Shown here one piece after another: positions 18,701 through 25,923 of a stretch of DNA of 64,000 nucleotides. Within the stretch, counting starts at the first letter, position 1. The number at the start of each line of letters is the position of its first letter. The translations under genes were made by a program, and so were the position numbers. Under the pieces are notes generated by a model. It had not been told where the DNA came from. It saw only the letters and a program-made list of their open reading frames with translations, and searched no databases. The stretch covers positions 2,542,001 through 2,606,000 of the forward strand of contig NZ_CP171363.1 in NCBI RefSeq assembly GCF_046523945.1, given 5' to 3'. Source of the DNA: Faucicola mancuniensis (lineage in GTDB: Bacteria > Pseudomonadota > Gammaproteobacteria > Pseudomonadales > Moraxellaceae).

Positions 18701-19432
18701 ATCTAAGCCTTTGCCTTCAACGGTCATCTTACCGCTACCTATTTGAAATCCGGTTAAAGTGTCGTTGTTAAAGGTGGGTTTACCGGTGGTGAGCGTGGTA
18801 CGAGCAGCGTTGATAAAACCACAGCCTGAGCAGGTGATACCCGCGGGATTGGCAATCACCAGTTCGGCTTTACTACCCGTAATTTCGGTGTAGCCAGCTA
18901 ACTGGCTTGGATTACTAGAATTGACTTGGTTTAAGATGAGTTTGGCTTCACCTTTGGCAAGCCATGGGTTACCCTCTACCCAACCCGCAGTTTGGGTTTG
19001 TACATTGGTACGGCTGTTGTTAATAATAGCCCCATGCCCACCGATATCAAATTGACTAAAGGTGTTTTTAGAAACCCCTTGGCTATTTGGGCTTTGAATG
19101 TTAATTTGGGCTAAGCCATTGGCAGTGTTTAACACCGTGGCTTGCTCATTTTTAGGAGCACCCTTATCTGCAATGATTTGGGTCTGTATCTCAGCATAGG
19201 CAACGTTTGCTACTCCTATGCTGACAAGGACAGCAGCAGTGAGACTAACCCATTTGCTATAGCAGTAGTACACGACCTCATTGCTTCCATCTAGTTGGCT
19301 GTCAGCTAAAACTACCTTGTTACTATTCGCACCTTGACTACCGGCTTTGCCTTGTGCCACAGTTTTTTCTGAGACAACAACTAATCGACCTAGGTGTTTG
19401 TTAAAGATAACACGATACAGACGGCTGTTCAT
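12764..19432 (-). CDS. cdiA: CdiA-1 N-terminal part: two-partner-secretion exoprotein
   Basis: 2,222 residues. Residues 1-79 are an extended signal peptide (ESPR type, MNSRLYRVIFNKHLGRLVVV) with a hydrophobic core and cleavage expected after VANVAYA. Residues 80-330 are the TPS/haemagglutination domain recognised by CdiB, with VIANPAGITCSGCGFINAAR as the conserved NPxG region. Then come about 1,500 residues of degenerate beta-helix repeats (pattern xLNNQQGxIxAxGxLxL). Residues 1,990-2,200 are Gln-rich. The last about 20 residues (QGTLSAYPTVLSTKS...) follow the frameshift. Start ATG at 19430-19432, with AGGA 9-12 bases upstream. Confidence 0.93.
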   Translation of the reverse strand: MNSRLYRVIFNKHLGRLVVVSEKTVAQGKAGSQGANSNKVVLADSQLDGSNEVVYYCYSKWVSLTAAVLVSIGVANVAYAEIQTQIIADKGAPKNEQATVLNTANGLAQINIQSPNSQGVSKNTFSQFDIGGHGAIINNSRTNVQTQTAGWVEGNPWLAKGEAKLILNQVNSSNPSQLAGYTEITGSKAELVIANPAGITCSGCGFINAARTTLTTGKPTFNNDTLTGFQIGSGKMTVEGKGLDDSQSDYTQLISQATALNAKVYSKQLDVITGNNTVSYETNPATTKISHNGVNQSTGVALDISSLGGMYAGRIRLIGTDKGMGVTNAGDISSSSTLTLDNQGNLINTGSMNAKQGVNLKHTGSIDNQGTVSSSTDSVKLDSPTLKNSGVISSHGQTDATTQSQITNTGLISAGQVNIKTPSLANQGRIEQTGSGKLDVTSQHLTNQDNAVIGQSLYDKHPATTTPTLATAPSTAQTGSTKQVANSTATTPTTDSHQPVLAPITADGNIQADNLVNQGNNAVITANGAMTVTSPSVTNQRQGSIVVNGLNTQAIDNINSRIQLDKLDWQLTRFNNQQGQIVAKQGISLTAPQINNQQGVLATLGDISLSTSELNNQQGSIQGKQATITATQVYNSQGTIQAEGNLNLDSQGNLTNQNGHIMAQGDASLHATDIKNDKGSVVAGGKLSTTSQTLTNSGQLYGTTGNTLTMGSLTNTATGLIAAQGNTNIHAQTVNNTGILAAGIDTQGNLSTTPANLTMNAVGILTSSGTHIATGKASLQGNPTDLNGSKTQAADIEMASQGDLSTKGASLTAIHQLTLVAKGTLNNQDGTLSGQTLQLTGNQLNNQRGSIRQSGTADLTFNFAGGISNQQGQIATNSQNFIINTPTLKNKAGRIEHAGNGQLSLTANNVNNSDKGNILSLADQTWQIAGDIDNSQGQIQGDGLTVSAHTLINTDGQVVASNTTGTVKANQLNLKGDLNNTGNGVIYSDNGSLVLTAQAVTNSAQLTSRGDLNLNSQILNNRGSISSLANTHINNQTNLSNTATIAQGRLAIQTGELNQAQSSRLVAGLSPDNSLSTTPQHLTITSTGVQHNQGNNVASGGMTVTGSALDYHGSRNQVVNLSLNTLGNIDLSQSQNKVSQQASFTANALNHNAAITQADSYQLKVQSLSNQRGTLEQTGTQDFVLTTGTIDNQQGHLGGNATNLSLMATGDIQNQGGEVIHAGTGTATLIAQNLDNSQTGKLLSNGKLTATVSGTLNNDIGGIQADQLSVTAGSLNNNQGQVIASTGDLTVNAGILANSGEKAVLQSAQALYVNARTLNNDTKAQLLANTTADIHADTLNNTNAGLIYSNQALNIGGDTLNNNATISSQDAITASSQKLTNQASGNIQAGKDINLTQQTLTNQGVISTQTNINSSTQGVMDNHAGQVIGNNVTIAAQSLNNQGGSIQQADKDGQLTLTTTGLLDNQNTQGEGRGILANGKAVLQASDISNQSGLINATDALSLTSTGNEINNQQGVIGSNQQLIITGTSATLNNQSGKLWGDSTTITANGLANTGVGSLISATKNMTLNVNSIDNQNTKQDLTKVSLNQGIVAGNDLVIHAQTLNNIQGQLLANQGIQVAMGQSLTNTNGHIEAKTITTQGSTGNITNAGGVIRANETSLSASSISNGEISGNRLTLNQMVDYTNAKGDKLLANELTITTQGNVNNDGTLSADKQLTVNAKDINNTQTGELVSNASTLLNATGDINNHGLINGNDTLITAGNAVNNLSEGRIYGTHLAIKADTLNNTPGNTLNSAPVIAARERLDIGVKTLNNNPNTARRGKFNSDFNGQAQILSNGELHIGGDLDSENHATGKATTVTNRGATIESLGAMQIATETLNNINADFKTALKVLENNPIVEYSISGDGSNPIYNEKVVEITSEDNNDGRHRLKILKTGELYDNYYGYKYTELLSGQDTVTSDPSRIVSGSNMVFDLGKFNTNKSQIIAGGTIKVNGQAGNVDAEATTITPKYSYENFNGTHYSPYETCRRSIGNWCYKGKWGTNTNSTPLDMAQPLNPKTTGTPYDLKILNINNPVSGVYVTAVTVANQNQANQAQIDTKQVAAVNQAIGNLQTLLTVVKTANNGTQVDRASLARVQDAIKALQDFTKTNPVNLTAEQQKQLADLVVAQQGGQKVDIATLSDLINQLNQSINTQKAQEIRTQGTLSAYPTVLSTKSTPTTPTAI

Positions 19433-19840
19433 ATGGGGTTTCCTAATTTTTATCGGTATTTTAACCCCTATCCGTGTTTTTGTATAGTTTTTTTAATAAA
19501 TTAATAGGGTCTGCTATCGTTAAATTTAAGTTTAGTCTTTGATAAACAGTTGATGGCTTTTTCAATTTATAGTTATTTAAAATAGTAACTGGACAAAAAA
19601 TAATGATAGAACAATTGGTATGGGTGGAAATAAGTCAAAACAAAAATCAGGTAAACCTAGAAAATCAATGACAAACTCATAGGTTGTGTTGATATATTGT
19701 TCTATCTTTTTTAAAATATACATTATTAATAAAAAAACAAAATTTGACATTTTTGTTTTTTTATTAACTTAATGAACTATACAACAAGTACCTATATGAT
19801 GATAGTTAATCACCAAGTACAGTAAAATCAAAGGTTTAAA
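19433..19840. promoter_or_regulatory. Divergent cdiA/cdiB intergenic region, copy 1
   Basis: 408 bp, AT-rich, with no ORF of note. It must carry the promoters for cdiA (leftward) and cdiB (rightward). A TTGACA at 19744-19749 faces cdiB, but I see no well-spaced -10 box. The same region occurs at 41478-41886, where an A7 run is A8. Confidence 0.55.
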
Positions 19841-21661
19841 ATGAATTTATCCATTCAAAAATCCAATTTAACAACCAGTCAAACCATACTTTCAAAAACC
19901 TTGATTGCTATATTTGGTGTATCATTGGGACAAGTCAGCTATGCCCAGACACCTGAACAAATTGCCAATCAACAAGTCCAGTACCAACAACAAAAACAGG
20001 CTGAACAACAACAAAAGCTAATCCCTAACACCAATGTTCAGATTGAGCTACCAAATGCTAAAGTTGAACCACCAACACCAAAAATGGATGTACATAATCC
20101 TTGTTTTGTCATTTCCAAAATCGCCTATACCACATTGGATAAAACCCATTTATCCATTTTGGGGAACTTTGATTTTGCTTTAACACCATTAACACATGGC
20201 AAACAGCGTATTACTGGACAATGTTTAAACATCCATGATATCAATCGTATTGTCAGCGATGTACAAAATCGTATCATTCAACGTGGCTATAGTACCACAC
20301 GTGTATTGATTGGCAATCAAAATTTAAAAAATGGTACATTACAATTAACCATTATTCCTGGCTTTGTGGATAAAATCAAGGCAGATACAGCAGATAGTCC
20401 TTTAGCAATCTATACCAATCCCACAGGGCTACCTGCTAATTTTGCGACTGCATTGCCTATTAAATCTGGTGATTTATTAAATATTCGTGATTTAGAGACA
20501 GGGCTAGAAAATCTAAAACGTGTTCCTACTGCCAATGCTGATTTTACGATTAAGCCAAGTAGTTTACAATTTGCAGGCTATAGCGATATTGAGATTAAGT
20601 ATCATCAGACCAAAAAAGTGCGTTATGGTGTTACCATTGATGATTCTGGTTCAAAATCTACAGGTAAATATCAGGGTGGCTTAACAATTAGTATTGATAA
20701 TCCAACATGGCATAATGATTTATTTTATTTAAGTTATAGCCGTGATTTGGGCAACAAAGTTAATGATAATCAATATGGTGATAAAGGTAGTGAAAATTAT
20801 TCGTTAGGCTATGTTGTGCCTATCAAAAATGTATTATTTTCTGCCAATGCAAGTCATTACACTTATAAGCAAACAGTCGCAGGAGCAAACCAAGATTATC
20901 AATATAGTGGTGAATCAAATAATGCTAATCTTACCGCAAGTTGGTTAGCTTCTCGTGATAACAAAAGCAAAACTTTATTGAATTTTGGTGGGTTTGTTAA
21001 GTCGCAAAAGAATTTTATTGATGATACAGAGGTTGATGTTCAACGTAGAAAAGTCGTAGGGTTTAATGCAGGTGTACGACATGAGACACGCTTTGGACAA
21101 AAGCAGTTAATCTCTGATTTTAGTATACAACGTGGTACAGGTGCTTTTGGGGCTTTAACACCACCTGAAAGTTTGTTTAATGAAGGAACGGTTCGGACAC
21201 CAATTTATAAGTTAAATGTAAACTTTATTACACCGATTGCGTTGGGGGATTATCAGTTGGGCTATCAGGCAAGTTTAAAGGGACAATATGCGAATACAGC
21301 TCTTGTTCCAAGTGAGAGGTTGGCGATTGGTGGACGTTATACGGTGCGTGGTTTTGATGGTGAGCGGACATTATCAGGGGATATGGGGGCGATTTTTCGT
21401 CAAGATTTTAGTTTTCCTATCAAGCAGTCTAATCATAATCTATATTTTGGGTTAGATGCTGGTACAGTGGCGATGCAGAACAAGGAACAGGATAATTTGT
21501 TACTGGGTCATACGTTGGTTGGTGGTGCGGTTGGGTTTAAAGGTGAGTTTAAGCCGTTACGGTTAAGTTATGATGTTTTTGCAGGTTATCCGATTAGACA
21601 ACCTGAGTACTTTGGTAAAAAGGAATGGACTGGTGGGGTAAGTTTGGGGTTAGAGTTTTGA
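19841..21661 (+). CDS. cdiB: CdiB/FhaC/ShlB-family outer-membrane transporter, copy 1
   Basis: 606 residues, the Omp85-type partner that secretes CdiA across the outer membrane. A signal peptide runs to about residue 35 (GVSLGQVSYA). A Gln-rich linker (36-75) leads to a POTRA domain (about 85-155: CFVISKIAYTTLD ... IIQRGYSTTRVLIGNQ) and a second POTRA-like part (about 160-250). The 16-strand barrel fills 260-606. TVRGFDGERTLSGDMG (about 500) is the conserved VRGY/F loop motif, and the protein ends in Phe, as outer-membrane barrels do. Protein identical to copy 2. It is divergent from cdiA, unlike the common cdiB-cdiA order. Confidence 0.95.
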   Translation: MNLSIQKSNLTTSQTILSKTLIAIFGVSLGQVSYAQTPEQIANQQVQYQQQKQAEQQQKLIPNTNVQIELPNAKVEPPTPKMDVHNPCFVISKIAYTTLDKTHLSILGNFDFALTPLTHGKQRITGQCLNIHDINRIVSDVQNRIIQRGYSTTRVLIGNQNLKNGTLQLTIIPGFVDKIKADTADSPLAIYTNPTGLPANFATALPIKSGDLLNIRDLETGLENLKRVPTANADFTIKPSSLQFAGYSDIEIKYHQTKKVRYGVTIDDSGSKSTGKYQGGLTISIDNPTWHNDLFYLSYSRDLGNKVNDNQYGDKGSENYSLGYVVPIKNVLFSANASHYTYKQTVAGANQDYQYSGESNNANLTASWLASRDNKSKTLLNFGGFVKSQKNFIDDTEVDVQRRKVVGFNAGVRHETRFGQKQLISDFSIQRGTGAFGALTPPESLFNEGTVRTPIYKLNVNFITPIALGDYQLGYQASLKGQYANTALVPSERLAIGGRYTVRGFDGERTLSGDMGAIFRQDFSFPIKQSNHNLYFGLDAGTVAMQNKEQDNLLLGHTLVGGAVGFKGEFKPLRLSYDVFAGYPIRQPEYFGKKEWTGGVSLGLEF

Positions 21662-22075
21662 GCGTTTTTTGTTGAGTTTTTAAGTTCATTGAAAATCAAA
21701 TAAGTAAAGGCAATGGGGTTAACTATTTAAGTTTGTTATAGATTAAAATCTATAAATAGAAATATTTTTTTAAAGACTACTACAGATTTACCACTCCCTC
21801 CCACGTGCTGATGATTTACATAATTATGCGATTAAGTTGCATTAAAATATGGGATAAAGCCTTAATAAATAACAGATTTAAAAATAGTTTACCTATACAA
21901 CATGATGCAAATTTATGCAAATATCAGGAGTATAATTTTATCTAAATTCATCTATCATAGAAAATATTATAAAAATTTTTTTCTTTTATTATTTTAATAA
22001 TTTTAAATATTTTAGACCAAATTCCATTGGTATAAGTATTTGATTTTATTATTTATTTTCTAGGTTTTTTAATGA

Positions 22076-22117
22076 ATATAACACCGTTTAAGGGACGATA
22101 TAACACCGTTTAAGGGA
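22076..22117 (+). repeat. Iterons, type 1 (two direct repeats)
   Basis: ATATAACACCGTTTAAGGGA at 22076-22095 and again at 22098-22117, a 22-bp period (two helical turns), directly upstream of the rep promoter. This is the usual Rep_3 binding site arrangement. The same pair is at 44121-44162. Confidence 0.8.
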
Positions 22118-22120
22118 AAT

Positions 22121-22147
22121 TTGACAACAAAAAAAATAAGGTATAAT
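22121..22147 (+). promoter_or_regulatory. Probable rep promoter, copy 1
   Basis: TTGACA (22121-22126) and TATAAT (22142-22147) separated by 15 bp, three bases after the second iteron and 28 bp before the rep ATG. The spacing is short, but both boxes are perfect. Rep bound to the iterons could repress it. Confidence 0.55.
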
Positions 22148-22175
22148 AACAACATATTTATTTTTGGTTATAAAA

Positions 22176-23108
22176 ATGTCAAAGAACCTGATTGTTAAAG
22201 ATAATGCTTTAATTAACGCCAGTTATAATCTTGAACTTATAGAGCAACGGTTGATATTACTTGCCATAGGTCAATCAAGGAAGATTGGTCAAGACTTTAA
22301 TGCCCATAGTAGATTAAAAATTAGTGTATCTGATTATATTAATATTTATAGTACTCACGGTAAAAGTGTATATGAAAATATAAAAAAAGCATGTAAAGTG
22401 CTTTTTGAAAGGCAATTCACTTACATGGAAAACACAGCAAAAGGAAAGAGAATAGCTACAACTCGTTGGGTATCTGAAATAGCCTATATTGATGAAGCAG
22501 GTATGATTGATTTAACTTTTGCTCCTGCAGTCATACCGTTGATTAATTTGTTAGAAAAGCATTTTACCAGTTATGAATTAGAACAAGTAGCAGGATTAAA
22601 TAGTAAATACGCAGTTAGACTGTATGAATTGGTTATTGCTTGGCGTACAACTAGTAAAACTCCCATGCTTTCTGTTGATGAATTAAGGCAAAAGTTAGGC
22701 GTAGTTAATGGTGAATACCAAAAAATGGAAGTGTTGAAACGCAGGGTTTTAGATTTCTCCGTGCAACAAATCAATGAAAAAACAGATATTGACGTAAAAT
22801 ACGAACAACAAAAACAAGGGCGGAAAATTATTGGCTTTACCTTTAGTTTTAAACAGAAAAAGAATAGACAAAAATCTACTAATGATAATAGTAAACAAAA
22901 TTCTATGATTAAAATGACTGAAAAACAGCGTCTAATGTTTGCTAAAAAACTGGCGAATTTGCCAGAGTTAGGCAGTTATGCCCCTATTGGAGCAAGTATT
23001 GATGATTTTGTGAACAAAATCGCTGATGAACTGCTAGACCCCACCAAATCCGAGTTTTATAAGCCTTTTTTGGGTAGTATGGGGTTTAATTTGGGGGCGA
23101 TTTATTAA
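22176..23108 (+). CDS. Rep_3-family replication initiator (type 1), copy 1
   Basis: 310 residues from ATG 22176 (a TTG at 22164 is also in frame but less likely). It binds iterons and starts plasmid replication. The N-terminus MSKNLIVKDNALINASYNLE...EQRLILLAIGQ is characteristic, with two winged-helix domains (about 1-120 and 125-240) and RLYELVIAWRTT in the second. The C-terminal tail (SKQNSMIKMTEKQRLMFAKK ... DELLDPTKSEFYKPFLG) is shared with the type-2 Rep, which points to exchange between rep types. It differs from copy 2 only after about 22995. Confidence 0.92.
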   Translation: MSKNLIVKDNALINASYNLELIEQRLILLAIGQSRKIGQDFNAHSRLKISVSDYINIYSTHGKSVYENIKKACKVLFERQFTYMENTAKGKRIATTRWVSEIAYIDEAGMIDLTFAPAVIPLINLLEKHFTSYELEQVAGLNSKYAVRLYELVIAWRTTSKTPMLSVDELRQKLGVVNGEYQKMEVLKRRVLDFSVQQINEKTDIDVKYEQQKQGRKIIGFTFSFKQKKNRQKSTNDNSKQNSMIKMTEKQRLMFAKKLANLPELGSYAPIGASIDDFVNKIADELLDPTKSEFYKPFLGSMGFNLGAIY

Positions 23109-23111
23109 TGC

Positions 23112-23173
23112 CAAAATATTAAAAACCCCACAACAATCCGCATTATGCACCCACACACCCAATCTACCCACAG
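23112..23173 (-). pseudogene. HINT hinge remnant after rep, copy 1
   Basis: The minus strand encodes VGRLGVWVHNADCCG and reads on into the rep 3' end. It breaks off at the word for Val-Gly (caggg at 23171). As at 1503-1599, it follows the rep stop by a few bases. Confidence 0.65.
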
Positions 23174-23205
23174 GGTTATTTATCTGCTTGAAAATTAAAT
23201 ATTTT

Positions 23206-23748
23206 CTAATTATTAATATTATTGCTAAGTAATTTTACATACTTAAAATTTTGAAAATTATCTTTTATAGATATTAAATCTTTGATAAATTTTTCTGTCT
23301 TTTCTGACGTTTCTACTAACCAATCATTTATATCAATTTCTGAACTTGATATTATTTCACATAAAGGATGTGAAATAATATCAATCGGATTAGATGTATT
23401 AAAATTTTTTTCATACTTTATATCATATATTTTTAATTTATTACCAATTCTATTAAATAAAATAGAATTTACATACTGGTCATTATCCAAATCATAATCA
23501 AGCATGTTACAATTATTATTGCTTAATAATTTAATATTAATTAATTGAATACTAAAAAACCAATTGAACAAATCATCATTAAATTTAAGTAAATCAAATA
23601 ATTCATCGTCAAGCATACATCTATCTCTTAAGGATAGACCAGAATCACTTTCAATCACAAAAACGCCATATATGATTGGTTTTTCATAAATATTACTACT
23701 GCAGTCATATATAGATTCTTCGTTTATCCTATATTCAATATTTATCAT
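23206..23748 (-). CDS. Putative immunity protein of the EndoU-like cassette
   Basis: 180 residues, acidic, cytoplasmic, no membrane segment, family not recognised. It starts MINIEYRINEESIYD at ATG 23748 with GGAGAG about 8 bp upstream, 17 bp after the stop of the EndoU-like toxin. Very AT-rich (ATA, AAT codons), as are all immunity genes here. The position directly after a toxin end is the main evidence. Confidence 0.6.
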   Translation of the reverse strand: MINIEYRINEESIYDCSSNIYEKPIIYGVFVIESDSGLSLRDRCMLDDELFDLLKFNDDLFNWFFSIQLINIKLLSNNNCNMLDYDLDNDQYVNSILFNRIGNKLKIYDIKYEKNFNTSNPIDIISHPLCEIISSSEIDINDWLVETSEKTEKFIKDLISIKDNFQNFKYVKLLSNNINN

Positions 23749-23765
23749 ATTATACTCTCCATTAA

Positions 23766-24182
23766 TTAAAAATCTTTTAAATCATATTTATGATTTCCGT
23801 ATGCTGTAGAAACTTTACCTTCATTGGATATATTTATGGTAATCTTTTCTCCACGATATAATACACTATGATTTCCACTTAATACATTGTTCTTTATAGC
23901 ATCTTGTCTTGCGTATTCAGTTGCTTTTATAATAGTTTCATTACTCCAATTCTTATTAAAAAAAGTTCTATCACCAATATTTAACATCTTAATAGCTTCT
24001 TCTTTTGTTTTACCTGTTTTATTAACAATCGCTTCTATTTGCTTTTTAACTAAATTATAATCGTGTCTATTGCTGATATGGTCTGTTGTCGATTTACTTA
24101 ATGGTTTTGAAAGGTTATCTATCAGCTTTTGCTGAACCCCACAACACTCATCATTATGCACCCACACACCCAATCTACCCAC
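23766..24182 (-). CDS. Orphan CdiA-CT toxin, EndoU-like RNase
   Basis: 138 residues in the open frame, beginning inside the hinge (GRLGVWVHNDECCG). The toxin part has HISNRHDYNL, then RTFFNKNWSNETIIKA and GEKITINISNEGKVSTAYG. This resembles bacterial EndoU nucleases (FPxxWSxEKI ... V-x-TAYP), known CdiA and MafB toxins that cut RNA. His residues near 36 and 41 could be catalytic. The hinge has DE instead of AD. It has no secretion part and would act only after recombination into cdiA or translation from an internal start. Confidence 0.6.
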   Translation of the reverse strand: MGRLGVWVHNDECCGVQQKLIDNLSKPLSKSTTDHISNRHDYNLVKKQIEAIVNKTGKTKEEAIKMLNIGDRTFFNKNWSNETIIKATEYARQDAIKNNVLSGNHSVLYRGEKITINISNEGKVSTAYGNHKYDLKDF

Positions 24183-24374
24183 ATGATAGGTGTGAAAGTC
24201 ATCTACTTCAATATTATAGACGGTATCGGTGTGGTTTGGAATCAGAAATTGGCTTAATACCTCTATTCTTGATTGTTTCTATCAAGCAGTATCATGCCTT
24301 GTTCTAGCAAAGAGGCTTTTAGCCAACCACTGTCTTTAATCTAAAAGGGGTGTTCTGCTAAAAGCTCACTTTGC
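24183..24374 (-). pseudogene. Degenerate HINT-domain remnant
   Basis: The minus strand encodes parts of the HINT end (AEHPF-stop-IKDSGWL, SLLEQGMILLDRNNQE, NHTDTVYNIEVDDFHTYH) with an in-frame TAG (near 24341) and a frameshift near 24267. It introduces the EndoU-like cassette and starts abruptly at 24360-24374. Confidence 0.6.
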
Positions 24375-24375
24375 T

Positions 24376-24777
24376 TCAGTCTATTTTATCATCAGTTACC
24401 CATCTAATTCTTGATGATGGCATGTATGGATTATCCAAAAAATCTTCTGTAGCCAACCAAGCATCCTTAACAGAAATGTAAATTCCTTGTGGCATTATCA
24501 TTTCATGTGAATTTTCTACAAATACATCCAATAAACTTTCATTTCCAAGAGAATAACAATTGATGTTTTTTGAACTATAAATTAAATTAAATTCATATTT
24601 TTCATCCTCTGATATAACCAAACTGTATTCTATAGATAAATCATCCACAAAAACAAATGATGCTCCATTTTCCCATTCATCATGCTTGTAATTAATAAAA
24701 TATTTTTCAAACTTGGCTTTATCTGGGTCGTGTATATTATATGGAATATCCAAAAATACAATATTAAACTCTAACAT
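24376..24777 (-). CDS. Imm1-like immunity protein
   Basis: 133 residues from ATG 24777, chosen because GGAGAG lies 6-11 bp upstream; the longer frame to 24870 overlaps the toxin tail. MLEFNIVFLD starts the protein. NGASFVFVDD and the end WLATEDFLDN...SRIRWVTDD match the Imm1 family (an alpha/beta protein ending R-x-x-W). Imm1 proteins often guard against deaminase toxins, and a deaminase-like tail precedes it. Confidence 0.65.
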   Translation of the reverse strand: MLEFNIVFLDIPYNIHDPDKAKFEKYFINYKHDEWENGASFVFVDDLSIEYSLVISEDEKYEFNLIYSSKNINCYSLGNESLLDVFVENSHEMIMPQGIYISVKDAWLATEDFLDNPYMPSSRIRWVTDDKID

Positions 24778-24790
24778 ATTTCTCTCCAAT

Positions 24791-24969
24791 TTATGGCTTA
24801 AGTGTATATTTACCATTCTCAATAATGGCTTCTGAGCCATCCTTGAAAAATAAGTTGAATTTTTTAACACCCATAGCCTCTGCTAATTTTGGTAATTGAA
24901 CTCGACAGTTTGGACAAGTCTTTCTATCAATAAACATATTGATTTTAGATGCTAATTTCCCACCCACAA
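24791..24969 (-). pseudogene. Deaminase-like toxin C-terminal fragment
   Basis: The minus strand reads GGKLASKINMFIDRKTCPNC followed by RVQLPKLAEAMGVKKF and ends YTLKP. TCPNC with the following helix resembles the zinc-binding CxxC motif and end of cytidine-deaminase-fold toxins. The first zinc ligand (HxE) and everything upstream, including the hinge, are lost at the junction with the preceding immunity gene. It cannot be active. Confidence 0.6.
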
Positions 24970-24972
24970 CAT

Positions 24973-25488
24973 TTATAAGATAGATTGTTTTATAATATCA
25001 ATATCATCAAATGGTATGTTGTTTATAACAATAGAATTTAAATTTCCAAAAACATTAAATCCAAAAAAAACATTATTATTTTGAACATATCTTTCTGTCA
25101 AACTTTCATCCATACTTACACATAAATGTTGGGTTCCTATAAATAGTTTTATATCACTATAAAAACAATCAAAATATGATATATCACCAATTATTAATGA
25201 ATTATCATATGTTATAATCGGAAAACCAATATCAAAAATTTTATTATTTTCTATTTTTTCTTTATTGCACAAAACTATATTCATGGTATTGATGCTAACA
25301 AGAGTAATATTGTATATTTCAAATGTGTTTTTGTTCACATATATTTCCAGCAATGAAGTATCTCCATTCCCAAATCTAAAACAAATAAACTCGGAATAAC
25401 TTTTTGAAAATTCAATAGAAAAAGGAATATATTCATCAATATTCAAAATATATTCTTTTACTTCATTTATGCGATTTAGCTTTAACAT
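24973..25488 (-). CDS. Putative immunity protein of orphan toxin C
   Basis: 171 residues from ATG 25488 (MLKLNRINEVKEYILNIDEY), preceded by GGGGG at a good distance; a GTG at 25509 overlaps the toxin stop. Soluble, family not recognised. Beta-rich, with GDTSLLEIYVNKNTFEIYNI. Assigned by position only. Confidence 0.6.
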   Translation of the reverse strand: MLKLNRINEVKEYILNIDEYIPFSIEFSKSYSEFICFRFGNGDTSLLEIYVNKNTFEIYNITLVSINTMNIVLCNKEKIENNKIFDIGFPIITYDNSLIIGDISYFDCFYSDIKLFIGTQHLCVSMDESLTERYVQNNNVFFGFNVFGNLNSIVINNIPFDDIDIIKQSIL

Positions 25489-25505
25489 GTTTATTCCCCC
25501 AAAAA

Positions 25506-25883
25506 TCACTTATAAAGAGCATGTTTAATTACTGGAAGCCTATCTCCACTTCTACCTTTAGTGAAAATAAATTCCCATCCATCAATATAAATCATTTTAT
25601 CATACTCTATACCTTTTGTAAGAGCCTTATTAACAGCAGAATGAAAACTTGTCAAAATTGCTTGACTTCGTATATTTTGAGTTTCTGGATCCATACCTTT
25701 TCTTGTCACATTTTCTACCATATGCTTTGTAGCATTGGGGTGAACCCAAAACCTGCCTGATGATGTGGCTAATTCAAAGGATTTTGGTATACTTGTGCCT
25801 GTTACAAATTCTTGTGTTGGCGTAATATTATTGTATACCGTACCCATTCCGCAACAATCCGCATTATGCACCCACACACCCAA
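25506..25883 (-). CDS. Orphan CdiA-CT toxin C, unrecognised
   Basis: The hinge GVWVHNADCCG is followed by about 113 residues of toxin: GTSIPKSFELATSSGRFWVH, NATKHMVENVTRKG, an Arg/Ser helix (IRSQAILTSFHSAVNKAL) and YIDGWEFIFTKGRSGDRLPV ending HALYK. The His residues, Arg and late beta strands would fit a small RNase, but I cannot name a family. The hinge is short: it begins at VDDFHTYH, right after the preceding immunity gene. Confidence 0.6.
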   Translation of the reverse strand: MGVWVHNADCCGMGTVYNNITPTQEFVTGTSIPKSFELATSSGRFWVHPNATKHMVENVTRKGMDPETQNIRSQAILTSFHSAVNKALTKGIEYDKMIYIDGWEFIFTKGRSGDRLPVIKHALYK

Positions 25884-25923
25884 TCTACCTACATGATAGG
25901 TGTGAAAGTCATCTACTTTTGTG

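Larger units (their letters stand above)
8650..19432 (-). pseudogene. cdiA: cdiA/fhaB-like exoprotein, copy 1, full extent with two frameshifts
   Basis: Repaired, this is one gene for a protein of about 3,590 residues: signal peptide, secretion domain, haemagglutinin repeats and toxin. Break 1 is near 12829-12843, where agcgtaccttgggtgcg replaces agcggtaccggtgcg of copy 3 (2 bases longer). Break 2 is near 11781, where one base is missing at a GGCC site that is intact in copy 2 (33829). As written, only the N-terminal 2,222 residues would be secreted, without toxin. Both breaks could be consensus errors. Confidence 0.8.
21662..22163. other. Non-coding region with replication origin, copy 1
   Basis: About 500 bp without a gene between cdiB and rep. 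The part from 21950 to 22060 is extremely AT-rich, suitable for strand opening. Two iterons and a promoter for rep follow. I see no clear terminator after cdiB. Confidence 0.6.
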
